Notes under the pieces: model-generated | Seen by the model: only the letters and a program-made list of their open reading frames with translations | What the model was told of the DNA's origin: nothing | The model's database searches: none | Position numbers and translations under genes: made by a program | Shown here: one piece after another, positions 35,806-46,739 of the stretch | Numbering within the stretch: the first letter of the stretch is position 1 | How the letters are laid out: each line of letters starts with the position of its first letter | NCBI GenBank assembly: GCA_030522415.1 | Contig: CM060112.1 | Location: 2,725,001 to 2,789,000 of the forward strand | Reading direction: 5' to 3' | DNA from: Channallabes apus | Taxonomy: Eukaryota; Chordata; Actinopteri; Siluriformes; Clariidae | Length of the DNA: 64,000 bases

Positions 35806-36469
35806 TACAGTATCACAAAGTCGGCAATGCCAAATGCTATGCAAAAAGAATTTTCTATTCTATTGGTATTGCAATGCTTATCTTAAAAAAACAATACCGC
35901 TTTTGTATGAATGAGCTGGAAGCTTGTGGAGTTTCAGTCGCTTGAGCATTTTGGAGCTGCGAGTGCCGAGGCGGAGCAGACGAATAGCCATGCTAAAAGT
36001 GTTGCCTTCTTTCAGAGAGTGCACTTAAAAAAGGAAAAAAAGGGGGGGGAAGAAAAATTATCGCTTTTTAAACCAACTTTTGAGTCTATTTGTTATATAG
36101 AGCTTGAAGCCATTTTGAAGTACCGGGCTGCATCTTTGCATTGCGCCTTCTCGTGGCAGCTTTTCTAACTTTTGCTCTTTAATACTTGCAGTATGTAGAG
36201 TAAAGGAGGTCGGGTTGCAGTTATGACTTTCAAAAATCACTTGTATATAGGCTGCGTGTGCTTCCGCTTTAATTGTCCCGAGAGAAACAAACGTTGTTCT
36301 ACTATGCTATGCTAAAAGAATGTGCAGCTAAAGAAAAGCAAAAATGCATTTCTGCATTTCTTTCTTCTCACCGCAGCGTCTCATCGGTCCTCTTAGTGTG
36401 TAGATCTCTAAGTGTTCGACATAATCTTTTTGACATTGATACGACTCGCATATAAGCTTATTTACCGCA

Positions 36470-36585
36470 GCAGAGAGAGAGAGAGAGAGAGACACAGAGA
36501 GAGAGAGAGAGACAGAGAGAGACAGAGAGAGACAGAGAGACAGAGAGAGACACAGAGAGAGAGAGAGAGAGACAGAGAGAGATTG
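36470..36585. repeat. GA/CA-interrupted purine microsatellite
   Basis: (GA)n with CACA interruptions. A second (GAAA)n tract lies at 36768-36811. Confidence 0.95.
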
Positions 36586-36766
36586 TTGATATGCTTTAAA
36601 AGAAATGCATGAATTCTTTTTTCCTCTGTGCTACCATGGAAACGAATGGGCACCAGTTTCCATCAGAAAATAGATGTCAAGGAATGAAAGGATTCTTGTT
36701 TGTTTGTTTAGAGTAAACTACATCACATTGCATATTTTGTGACAGAGCTTCCAAAAGAAAAAAGAG

Positions 36767-36809
<43 letters not shown>

Positions 36810-37081
36810 AAAAGTGGTTACTGGTATGACAGCAGAACCAGAAAAGAGAGCTGTAGTACTTAGTCTTAGATAGCGAGCAGAAGTTTGTACCCCTACCAGT
36901 TTAAAAAACAAATTAAATTATACATAAAAAAAGAAAAATTGCTTAGAAATCTTGTGCATCCTGGAGGAAGATGAAAATTCAAAATGAGACAATAACTGAG
37001 GAACCAAGAATAGATGAGAAAAATAACAAGCAAGCAATAAAAAAGGGGATGCAGTCTTAAGGGGATGCAAACTTTTGTGCT

Positions 37082-37145
<64 letters not shown>
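37082..37145. repeat. GATA microsatellite
   Basis: Pure (GATA)n tract. A second (GATA)n run at 39695-39734 abuts the right end of the Tc1-like element. Confidence 0.95.
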
Positions 37146-38127
37146 GGGGTTTAAATTAGGTCCAACAAAAATGAGCAGTCTGTAAAGCTAAAATAAAATG
37201 GATTAATTATTGAGAAATTTAACATCTTAAAATTTGTCGTTTAAATTCAGATATGGCTTCAAAAACTAGTGGCTAGTATCCAGAACTCTGTATAACAGTG
37301 TGTTACATTTGTGTGTGAAATCTTTAAAGAAGAAGAAGAAGACACCTTTTCTAAGCTCTGTTCTTGGAATCTCTTAGTTTGAGACGGTCTCTCAGACTGA
37401 GCATATCAGCACCTTTATAACAGATTATACACGACTCTGGGAAATCAATAACTCACCTATCAGGGGTGGACAAATCATAAGTGTCTTAGTTAATTGTTAG
37501 CTAGAACATATAAGAATGTGCAGTACAGTGAGCTAACAGTGTGTTCCTGCTTTCATCAGAGCACTGATTCAGCTACGTAGGAGGTTGTTCTGCTCTTGCA
37601 TCACTCATAAACCGTTTTAGAGTCTGTCTAGCATCTTTATTTCTCCTGACTGCTTTACGTTCTATTAGATTTCACTTGTGGGTGTCAGTATTTCAGAATA
37701 TTCTGATTTTTCTTTTAGTTTTGGTCAACTAAAAAAATTATTTTACAACATGTATGTATAAAAATATGGTTTTGTTAATCATCCAAGGTTGGATTTTTGT
37801 TTTAACTGTTTAACTTTAAAAGAGATTGTCCCACAAGCACTCGTGTTAAATTCATCCAGCTTGTCAAAGCCACTGTGTGTAGTGCAGCAGGCGGTGGGGT
37901 TCAGGAACATTAACCTCTGCTACATTTATACTCGCTGGATATTACGTTTAAGTTTTCTCTAAATTACAAACAGTAATAATAATAATAATAATAATAATAA
38001 ACTTGATGTGAAATCTGTTATATTTGTCCACTCATGACTAGACTTCAATACACATCAGATGATGATGTCTAATTTCCTGTAAAGTAAATGAAAACCCCTC
38101 TATCAATTCTGCACCATTAGATGGATA

Positions 38128-39694
38128 CAGTGGCTTGCAAAAGTATACGGCCCCTTTGAACTTTTCCACATTTTGTCACATTACAGCCACAAACATGAAT
38201 CAATTTTATTGGAATTCCAGGTGAAAGACCAATACAAAGTGGTGTACACGCGAGAAGTGGAACGAAAATCATACATGAAACATTTTTTACAAATAAATAA
38301 CTGCAAAGTGGGGTGTGTGTAATTATTCAGCCCCCTGAGTCAATACTTTGTAGAACCACCTTTTGCTGCAATTACAGCTGTCGGTCTTTTAGGGTATGTC
38401 TCTACCAGCTTTGCGACTGAAATCCTCGTCCATTCTTCTTTGCAAAACAGCTCCAGCTCAGTCAGATTAGATGGACAGCGTTTGTGAACAGCAGTTTTCA
38501 GATCTTGCCACAGATTCTCGATTGGATTTAGATCTGGACTTTGACTGGGCCATTCTAACACATGGATATGTTTTGTTTTAAACCATTCCATTGTTGCTCT
38601 GGCTTTATGTTTAGGGTCGTTGTCCTGCTGGAAGATGAACCTCCGCCCCAGTCTCAAGTCTTTTGCAGACTCCAAGAGGTTTTCTTCCAAGATTGCCCTG
38701 TATTTGGCTCCATCCATCTTCCCATCAACTCTGACCAGCTTCCCTGTCCCTGCTGAAGAGAAGCACCCCAGAGCATGATGCTGCCGCCACCATATTTGAC
38801 AGTGGGGATGGTGTGTTCAGAGTGATGTGCAGTGTTAGTTTTCCGCCACACATAGCGTTTTGCATTTTGGCCAAAAAGTTCCATTTTGGTCTCATCTGAC
38901 CAGAGCACCTTCTTCCACATGTTTGCTGTGCAAATGGGACTTCTTATGGTTTTCTGTTAACAATGGCTCTCTTCTTGCCACTCTTCCATAAAGGCCAACT
39001 TTGTGCAGTGCACGACTAATAGTTGTCCTATGGACAGATTCCCCCACCTGAGCTGTAGATCTCTGCAGCTCGTCCAGAGTCACCATGGGCCTCTCGGCTG
39101 CATTTCTGATCAGCGCTCTCCTTGTTCGGCCTGTGAGTTTAGGTGGACGGCCTTGTCTTGGTAGGTTTACAGTTGTGCCATACTCCTTCCATTTCTGAAT
39201 GATCGCTTGAACAGAGGCTACGTGGGATGTTCAAGGCTTTTGGAAATCTTTTTGTAGCCTAAGCCTGCTTTAAATTTCTCAATAACTTTATCCCTGACCT
39301 GTCTGGTGTGTTCTTTGGACTTCATGGTGTCGTAGCTCCCAGTATTCTCTTAGACAACCTCTGAGGCCGTCACAGAGCAGCTGTATTTGTACTGACATTA
39401 GATTACACACAGGTGCACTCTATTTAGTCATTAGCACTCATCAGGCAATGTCTATGGGCAACTGACTGCACTCAGACCAAAGGGGGCTGAATAATTACGC
39501 ACACCCCACTTTGCAGTTATTTATTTGTAAAAAATGTTTGGAATCATGTATGATTTTCGTTCCACTTCTCACGTGTACATCACTTTGTATTGGTCTTTCA
39601 CGTGGAATTCCAATAAAATTGATTCATGTTTGTGGCTGTAATGTGACACAATGTGGAAAAGTTCAAGGGGTCCGAATACTTTTGCAAGCCACTG
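38128..39694 (-). mobile_element. Tc1-like transposon with ~205-bp terminal inverted repeats
   Basis: The ends CAGTGGCTTGCAAAAGTAT and, inverted, CAGTGGCTTGCAAAAGTAT are flanked by TA. Inverted repeats cover about 38128-38338 and 39485-39694 and differ by a few substitutions. The minus strand carries a frameshifted transposase. At 1567 bp the element is close to full Tc1 length. Confidence 0.92.
38340..39325 (-). pseudogene. Tc1-like transposase pseudogene, near full length
   Basis: The ATG near 39325 opens MKSKEHTRQVRDKVIEKF, and the N-terminal helix-turn-helix follows. After a frameshift, 39086-38892 reads MVTLDELQRSTAQVGESVHR and on into VGLYGRVARREPLLTENHKK. Then 38920-38654 holds the catalytic core start (WSDETKMELFG, with the first Asp), and 38717-38340 holds [18 protein letters not shown] (second Asp) and [15 protein letters not shown] (final acidic residue). 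All catalytic blocks are visible but lie in several frames, so it is inactive although fairly young. Confidence 0.88.
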
Positions 39695-39735
<41 letters not shown>

Positions 39736-39779
39736 GAGGTCAGAGAGGAAGTGATTGAAACACGTGGGATTAATTCACA

Positions 39780-41340
39780 ATCTACAACTTTATTCCAGTT
39801 TATAGACTCTTGTTACATGCACACAGTGATAGTGTGCAAGAGAAAAAGTTTGTGCAATTCTGCAAAATCATGACATTGTACATTTTATGAAATGATTCCA
39901 GACTTACAGTAGAACCAGCGGACGTCGGAGGAGGAGAAAGAAAAACCAACGCGCTCTCTCGGAAGGGAAAAATAAGGACGGTTCATTAAGTTTCAGGGTC
40001 CTGTTTCTTTTCTTCTTTTTAAAAACTAACAATGATTTCTGTGATGTACATTTGTCATGTAATATGTCTGAAGCAATAAAACTCATGCCTGATATGTTGA
40101 CTGAGTGGGACTTGTGTTATTTCTCTTATTTCTTTATGATATGCAACAAATTCAACATTTCCCTCTGGATCCAGATGTTTCAAGGATCATGTTTTCCTCC
40201 ATGTTCTCCAAGGACCACTGTTGTCCTCTCATTAAGGTCTGATGTTTGATCTTGAGTCTCTTCATTAAAGCGATACAACAACCCGTTCTTGAGGCTTCCT
40301 GGGGACATTACGGTTTAAGAGGGTGGGATTATCCTAATATCAACCCTAATTGATGAAATAATAAAGAAGCCTCTGATCGTCCCAACTATCAGCAGATTGA
40401 TTTGAATGACCTCCACAGATCCCCTCACGCGCTGCACCTCAGTGCTCCCCTGTGCACTCTGTGCTTTATGACACCAAACTGCCCAAGAGTTTTTTCACTT
40501 TAGGTTTTAAACTGTCACAGCTCTTATCTCTAACCGCCCCATCACCATGCCTGCCTCTCGTTTTCTTTAAGTGACAGAGGAGGATCTTGTGAAGCTGATG
40601 ATGGATATTAGACACCTGGAGTTCTCCGCTGTTTGAGTAAAAGGCAGCACTTAGCGTGCGATCAGCGCCCACTTCTTGACCAGCCTGCTTTCACTTTGCC
40701 ATGTTACAGTATTTATCCTAAACCCTCTCTTTTAGGGTTTATTTTCCTTGTTTTTGGTTCTTGTTCTTTTATCTTTTTGTTTTTTTCTCCCTCATTTCTT
40801 ATGTGCTATTCTTTATGTGCAAAATTACACAGTTTAATTTTGTGTTATTTAAAATATTAATAAACATTGATTCTCCCCATAAAAGTAGGAAATATATGTT
40901 CTGTACATTAAATAATTTTTTTAAAACACTCATCACACACAAGACTAAGTCGCTGTCCATTAATCGACTGCTGGAGCCGGTCCTATAACCGCACTCTTGA
41001 TGCGTCCCTGATGTTCAGTCTAACTGCATGATCCCACTGCATGGTTTAATTATAATACAGTAAAATACAGTATATTAAGCCATCAGTGGTCCTGGTGTAC
41101 TCTACAGAAATCATTTATGAGGATCGACGTTCATTACAGTCAGTGGCGGTTCTACACTGAATTCCTCCCTGGGTGAGACTCCCTCCCGACGCTATAACAG
41201 AGTTATAGCAAATGGAAAATGTCTTTTAAACTATCTAAACATATGTAAATTAAACTGGCTATTTACAGTATACTGTAAATATATCGTAAATATATTGGCT
41301 ATAGCCAACATTAACATAATAAACAATGGAAATAAATAAC
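39780..41340. other. Intergenic DNA, nothing recognised
   Basis: AT-rich unique sequence between gabra5 and the gypsy element. No exon, element or long repeat is supported. Confidence 0.4.
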
Positions 41341-41349
41341 TGTACTTGC

Positions 41350-41807
41350 TGTCATGACTGCTGCTGGTAAGAGGCGGACGCAATTGCAGGTTAAAGTGAC
41401 AAAGTCTTTATTAACACTAATAATACCCACGAACAGAAAATCCCAAAAATAAGTCCCCACTCAGTGCCGTTTCTCGTGTCAACGCGAGGCTGCTTAGTCC
41501 CGGGGTTATGACCCCTCTCCTGCCACAGTATTTATCAGTCCTGGAAAAGGAGAAGTAGGCTTTGTCAGCGTTTCTTAGTTTCAACACAAACACACAAACT
41601 TATGCTATGCACAACGGTGGACGAACGGGTGGTTCCGGGGTCGGCTGGTTTATATAGGTGCACACAAAGGGGAGACACAGGTGATTCTACCTACAGGTAA
41701 TCACGACTGACATATACCCACAGACACACTAGGGGGAGACAAAGGCTGCGGCTCAGTAGTCCGGGGAACCGGATCTTCTCTGAGGCCGTGGAGGTCCAGA
41801 TGTTACA
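41350..41807 (-). repeat. 3' LTR of the gypsy element
   Basis: It appears identical to the 5' LTR over its 458 bases. The gag-pol stop codon (41753) lies inside it, so the last ~18 codons are LTR-encoded. Confidence 0.93.
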
Positions 41808-44800
41808 GTACCCCCTCTCCCAGAACCGGCCTCCTGAGGGAGGCGAGGGCGCCCCCTACGCGCCGTCGGAGGGAGTGAGGAGGCACCCGCTTGATGGAGA
41901 TGCCGGCGGGCGGGGCGACCCGGCGGTCGCGGAGCCGGGTGATCCGGCCGTGCCCTGTGGAAATCCGAAATGAGTTCTTGACTCAGTATGTCCCGGGCCG
42001 GGACCCAGCTCCGCTCCTCCGGACCATACCCCTCCCACTCGACCAAGTATTGCAATGCACCCGCTCTCCTTCGTGAGTCCAGTAATTCTTTTACCCGGAA
42101 CGCGGGGGCGCCCCCGATGTCCACGGCCTCAGGGAGTGAAGGTTCCGCTGTTCCTTCATCCAGTGGGCCCCGGACCACCGGCCTGAGAAGAGAAATATGG
42201 AAAACAGGGTTAATGCGAAGATGTGCAGGGAGAGAGAGTCTATATGAGACGGGGTTTATTTCCGCTGATATGGGAAATGGACCGATGAACCTGGGGGAGA
42301 GTTTCTTGCAAGGGAGGTTGAGGTGAAGGTCCCGTGTCGAGAGCCACACCCGATCGCCTACCTGGAGCGGAGGACTTTCCCGTCGTCGCCTATCGGCATA
42401 CCTTTTGAAGCGCTGCACTGCGCGGGAGATTTTTGTGTGTGCGTCTTCCCACACCTTCTCCGCTTTCCTAAACCATTCGTCCACCACAGGTACTTCGGTG
42501 GGAGTGGCGTCCCATGGACACAGCGGAGGTTGATAGCCCAATATGCACTGAAACGGCGTTAGGCCGGTAGAGGAGTGGCGTAGCGAATTTTGTGCATATT
42601 CCGCCCAGAGTAGGCAGTCAGCCCATTCATGTTGTCTGCTGCTACAATATGCTCGAAGATATCTGCCGAGTTCCTGAACAGTCCGCTCTGCCTGCCCATT
42701 AGACTCGGGGTGATAGCCCGACGTTAGGCTAACAGTGGTCCCCAATTTCTGAAAGAATGCTTTCCAGACCCTGGCGATAAATTGGGGACCACGATCTGAT
42801 ACAATATCTTCGGGAATGCCGTAGCAACGAAACACTGAAGTGAATAGGGTTTCTGCCACCTGGAGGGCTGACGGAAGGGAACGAAACGGGATAAATCTAC
42901 ATCCCTTGGAGAACCTATCTATTACCACGAGCACCGTGGTGTACCCGTTCGAGACCGGCAGGTCCGTGACAAAGTCCACTGCGATATGGGACCACGGTCT
43001 GTTCGGCACCGGGAGGGGCGTTAGTTTACCAACTGGTAGGCGACGAGGGTTTTTTGTAGTCGCACATATGGCGCAAGACAGAACGACCTTTTTCACGGTT
43101 TCTCGCATTTTTGGCCACCAGAACTTTGGTTCTAACAGGTGGGTGGTGCGTGTGACGCCGGGATGTCCTGATGCTAGACTCGTATGAGCCTCGATCGTCA
43201 CTCGTTCACGAAGTGACTCCGGCACGTAGAGTCGATTCGGAGGGCAGTCCCTAGGCACGGGGTTGGACCGTGCCCACTGGGCTATCTCCGACTCGATATT
43301 CCACATAACCGGAGCCACCACGAGTGACGAGGGGAGAATTGGTTCCGGATTGGTAATTGGTTCCGGCGACGGATAATAGCGGGAGAGCGCGTCCGCTTTG
43401 ATGTTTTTTGAACCGGGGCGGTACGTTATCACAAATCTGAAACGCGTGAAAAAGAGCGCCCAGCGGGCTTGACGTGAGTTCAGTCTTTTTGCCTGTTGGA
43501 GGTACTCGAGGTTACGGTGATCTGTGAGTACCGTGAATGAGTGTTTCGCCCCCTCCAGCCAGTGTCGCCACTCCCCTAACGCCGCCTTTACTGCTAATAG
43601 TTCTCTGTTACCGATATCATAATTCCGCTCGGCAGGTGTTAATTTCCTAGAGAAGAAAGCGCACGGGTAAAGTTTCTCGGGGTGGCCGTGACGCTGTGAC
43701 AGCACTGCTCCTATCCCTACCTCAGACGCATCGACCTCTACTATAAAAGGCTTCTCTGGGTTCGGTAGTTTTAATATAGGCGCCGTAGTAAATGTTGTTT
43801 TTAGTCGCGTAAACGCCTCCCGCGCTTCCTTTGGGAACTCACGGAGGCGTTTCGGCTTACCTGCCAACAGTGACGTGAGTGGTGCTGCCACCATGCTGAA
43901 GCCTCGGATAAAGCGTCTGTAAAAATTGGCAAACCCCAGGAATCTTTGTAGCTCCTTCACTGTCGTGGGTTCCGGCCATTGTTGCACGGCCGCGACCTTG
44001 GCTGACTCCATTTCGACCCCCAGTGGCCCTATGTGATAGCCGAGAAATGCCACCTCCCGCTGATGAAATGAGCATTTCTCTGCCTTCACATAGAGCCCGT
44101 GTTTGCGCAGGCGCTGAAGGACGGCCGTTACATGACTGACGTGCTCGGAATATGACCGCGAATATACTAGGATGTCATCTAAGTATATTATGACAAAACG
44201 GTTGTACATATCCCTAAACAAGTCATTCATGAACCCCTGAAACACCGCAGGTGCGTTCACCAATCCATATGCCATCACGTTATATTGGTAATGCCCAGAT
44301 GTAGTGCTAAACGCAGTCTTCCATTCATCACCCTTACGCACACGAACGAGGTTATATGCGCTGCGGAGGTCGAGTTTGGTGAAAATGGAGGCGCCTCGGA
44401 GCTGGTCTATTGCGGCCGGAACCAGGGGCAGTGGGTGCTTATATTTTACGGTTACTGCATTGAGCCCCCGATAATCTATACATGGCCGAAGGCCCCCCCC
44501 TTTTTTCTCTATGAAAAAAAAACCTGCCGAGGCGGGAGACGTGGACCTGCTGATGAGCCCCTGCTGGAGTGCCTCGCTCACGTATTCCTCCATGGCCCTG
44601 GTTTCTGCCACTGACAATGGATAAATACGCGAGCAAGGAGGTGCTTTCCCCGGCAGCAGCTCGATCGCGCAGTCCCACGGGCGATGAGGGGGAAGTCGTG
44701 CAGCAGCCCTAGCACTAAACACCTGTTCAAACCTCGCATACTCTGATGGCACGTTAATTTTATGTGGGGCATTCGGACTCTCTATGGTGGTGGTTTGGAC

Positions 44801-46141
44801 CGCCACTGTGGGCGGTGTACATGATTTAGCGCATCTAGGGGACGACGAAACGATACTTGATTGAGCCCAATTGAAATTAGGGTTATGGGCGCTAAGCCAG
44901 GGGAGACCCAGCACGACGGAATGATCAGACTGAGGTAGTACGAAGAATTTTAGCTCCTCTGTGTGACCGGGGAAAGTTAACCGCAGTGGCGCTGTGATTA
45001 ATTTAATAGGCGATTGGTCTAACTCACGGCCATCTAGAGCTTTAACTGGTATCGGTTGCGGAAGCTTCGACACGGGAGCTCGCAGCGTGGAAATCAAGGC
45101 AGAGGAGATGAAGTTCCCAGCCGCCCCGGAATCTACTAAGGGGAAGACAGACACAACAGCGTTACAAAAAGACAATTGTGCTCTTAAACAAAAAGGATGA
45201 TGCGTGCGGGGCGGTGTGCGTGACGTTACTTTGAGTAACGGACAGTCCTTGATCCGGTGCCCCTCCCCCCCACAGTATAGACACAGGCCCGCCGTGATGC
45301 GCCTTTTCCTCTCCGCGATCGTGAGGCGGGAACTGCTCACGTCCATGGGCTCGGGCCGAGCTGTTTCTGCCGTATCGCGAGGAGGTCTTCGGGGCGTGTC
45401 GTAGAGGCGGGGTGGTGCTGACCTGGTGGGTGGTCGCTGACGCTGGCTGCGGAGATGCTGGTCGAGCTTGATAGCCAGGCTGATGGTTTCGTCCAGCGAG
45501 AGGTTGGTGTCCCGGCACGCCAGCTCGAGCTGGATTTCTGGCTGGAGTCCATCACGGAAACGCGCGAGCAGGCTCCGCTCGCACCAGCCGCTCTCCGCAG
45601 CCATAACTCGGAATTTGATGGCGTAATCTGCCACCGACACACTCCCTTGCCTCAGCCGCATGAGACGCTGTTCCCCGGAACGCCCCTGGTCCGGATGGTC
45701 AAACACCGCCTTCATTGCCTCCATGAATCTCCGATAACGGGAGGTGAGCTCCCCCCCTTCGCTCCAGATGGCTGCGGCCCAATCCATGGCCGGACCTGTG
45801 AGCTGCTGTATGACAAATCGGATTCGCTGGGTGTCAGTCATGTCGGGGTAATCCGACAGGTACAGTTCGCAGGCTAGAAAAAATCGCTTACACCCCTCCG
45901 GATCGCCGGCATATCTTTCCGGGGGGGTGGCGCGCGGTGGTGAGGGTGTGGCGCTTCGCGATGTTCCCGCCGGTGCTGAGGGGTCTGGGAAGGCCAGGTG
46001 TTTGACACTGTGGGCTAGGTCGCTCACCGCTCGTGCGAGCCCCTCGATCTGGAGCTGTTGCTTCTCGATGTATCGCATCGGGTTCTCATCTTCCGGCAGG
46101 GGGACACCTGCTGCGTCCTGAAGGGTTCGTCCATCTGTCAT
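41753..46141 (-). CDS. Gypsy gag-pol polyprotein with chromodomain (single ORF)
   Basis: The preferred start is ATG at 46141 (MTDGRTLQDAAGVPLPEDEN), giving 1462 residues; an in-frame ATG at 46246 would add 35 LTR-encoded residues. Domains in order: retrotransposon gag (about 75-240), a CX2CX4HX4C zinc knuckle (287-300), aspartic protease with DSGAAG (337-342), reverse transcriptase with YLDD (653-656), RNase H with DAS, E, D and D (about 804-917), integrase with HHCC zinc finger (about 986-1026) and D-D-35-E (1056, 1116, 1152), then a C-terminal chromodomain (about 1348-1400, YLVEWEGYGPEERSWVP) thought to target integration to chromatin. Gag and pol are in one frame, with no stop or frameshift. 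All catalytic residues are present and no env is seen, so it is probably competent for retrotransposition. Confidence 0.96.
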   Translation of the reverse strand: MTDGRTLQDAAGVPLPEDENPMRYIEKQQLQIEGLARAVSDLAHSVKHLAFPDPSAPAGTSRSATPSPPRATPPERYAGDPEGCKRFFLACELYLSDYPDMTDTQRIRFVIQQLTGPAMDWAAAIWSEGGELTSRYRRFMEAMKAVFDHPDQGRSGEQRLMRLRQGSVSVADYAIKFRVMAAESGWCERSLLARFRDGLQPEIQLELACRDTNLSLDETISLAIKLDQHLRSQRQRPPTRSAPPRLYDTPRRPPRDTAETARPEPMDVSSSRLTIAERKRRITAGLCLYCGGEGHRIKDCPLLKVTSRTPPRTHHPFCLRAQLSFCNAVVSVFPLVDSGAAGNFISSALISTLRAPVSKLPQPIPVKALDGRELDQSPIKLITAPLRLTFPGHTEELKFFVLPQSDHSVVLGLPWLSAHNPNFNWAQSSIVSSSPRCAKSCTPPTVAVQTTTIESPNAPHKINVPSEYARFEQVFSARAAARLPPHRPWDCAIELLPGKAPPCSRIYPLSVAETRAMEEYVSEALQQGLISRSTSPASAGFFFIEKKGGGLRPCIDYRGLNAVTVKYKHPLPLVPAAIDQLRGASIFTKLDLRSAYNLVRVRKGDEWKTAFSTTSGHYQYNVMAYGLVNAPAVFQGFMNDLFRDMYNRFVIIYLDDILVYSRSYSEHVSHVTAVLQRLRKHGLYVKAEKCSFHQREVAFLGYHIGPLGVEMESAKVAAVQQWPEPTTVKELQRFLGFANFYRRFIRGFSMVAAPLTSLLAGKPKRLREFPKEAREAFTRLKTTFTTAPILKLPNPEKPFIVEVDASEVGIGAVLSQRHGHPEKLYPCAFFSRKLTPAERNYDIGNRELLAVKAALGEWRHWLEGAKHSFTVLTDHRNLEYLQQAKRLNSRQARWALFFTRFRFVITYRPGSKNIKADALSRYYPSPEPITNPEPILPSSLVVAPVMWNIESEIAQWARSNPVPRDCPPNRLYVPESLRERVTIEAHTSLASGHPGVTRTTHLLEPKFWWPKMRETVKKVVLSCAICATTKNPRRLPVGKLTPLPVPNRPWSHIAVDFVTDLPVSNGYTTVLVVIDRFSKGCRFIPFRSLPSALQVAETLFTSVFRCYGIPEDIVSDRGPQFIARVWKAFFQKLGTTVSLTSGYHPESNGQAERTVQELGRYLRAYCSSRQHEWADCLLWAEYAQNSLRHSSTGLTPFQCILGYQPPLCPWDATPTEVPVVDEWFRKAEKVWEDAHTKISRAVQRFKRYADRRRRESPPLQVGDRVWLSTRDLHLNLPCKKLSPRFIGPFPISAEINPVSYRLSLPAHLRINPVFHISLLRPVVRGPLDEGTAEPSLPEAVDIGGAPAFRVKELLDSRRRAGALQYLVEWEGYGPEERSWVPARDILSQELISDFHRARPDHPAPRPPGRPARRHLHQAGASSLPPTARRGRPRLPQEAGSGRGGTVTSGPPRPQRRSGSPDY
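46125..46133 (-). promoter_or_regulatory. Putative self-priming primer-binding site
   Basis: On the minus strand TGGACGAAC begins two bases after the 5' LTR, where a primer-binding site is expected. It is exactly complementary to GTTCGTCCA at the predicted RNA 5' end (46412-46404). The site falls inside the first codons of gag. It resembles no tRNA 3' end that I know. Confidence 0.6.
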
Positions 46142-46593
46142 GACTGCTGCTGGTAAGAGGCGGACGCAATTGCAGGTTAAAGTGACAAAGTCTTTATTAA
46201 CACTAATAATACCCACGAACAGAAAATCCCAAAAATAAGTCCCCACTCAGTGCCGTTTCTCGTGTCAACGCGAGGCTGCTTAGTCCCGGGGTTATGACCC
46301 CTCTCCTGCCACAGTATTTATCAGTCCTGGAAAAGGAGAAGTAGGCTTTGTCAGCGTTTCTTAGTTTCAACACAAACACACAAACTTATGCTATGCACAA
46401 CGGTGGACGAACGGGTGGTTCCGGGGTCGGCTGGTTTATATAGGTGCACACAAAGGGGAGACACAGGTGATTCTACCTACAGGTAATCACGACTGACATA
46501 TACCCACAGACACACTAGGGGGAGACAAAGGCTGCGGCTCAGTAGTCCGGGGAACCGGATCTTCTCTGAGGCCGTGGAGGTCCAGATGTTACA
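46136..46593 (-). repeat. 5' LTR of the gypsy element
   Basis: Read on the minus strand, the LTR holds a TATA box TATATAAA (46442-46435) about 30 bases before a predicted start at GTTCGTCCA (46412-46404), and an AATAAA polyadenylation signal (near 46196). The last six bases, ATGACA, include the gag start codon. Confidence 0.93.
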
Positions 46594-46694
46594 CTTGCTG
46601 CAGTCTTGCTGCAAAGCATCATTTTGTGGTTACATTTTGTGGTATTTAATAGAAACCATTAGAATTTCTGTGATGGTTTGTAAAATAGGATTTT

Positions 46695-46739
<45 letters not shown>

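Larger units (their letters stand above)
41350..46593 (-). mobile_element. Intact Ty3/gypsy chromovirus-type LTR retrotransposon (5244 bp)
   Basis: Two 458-bp LTRs (TGTAACATC...CAGTCATGACA on the coding strand) that look identical base for base flank a single gag-pol frame. The element is bordered by the 5-bp target duplication CTTGC (41345-41349 and 46594-46598). A purine-rich tract (GGGAGAGGGGGTAC on the minus strand) lies directly before the 3' LTR. Identical LTRs, an open 1.46-kb-residue frame and a clean target duplication all point to very recent insertion. It is antisense to both GABA receptor genes and lies in the space between them. Confidence 0.97.

Noticed and set aside
41753..46246. 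Large host gene on the minus strand
   Set aside because: The protein is a gag-pol polyprotein flanked by identical LTRs and a target duplication.
41350..46593. Endogenous retrovirus with envelope
   Set aside because: After integrase only a chromodomain and a basic tail follow before the stop; no signal peptide, membrane segment or envelope frame.
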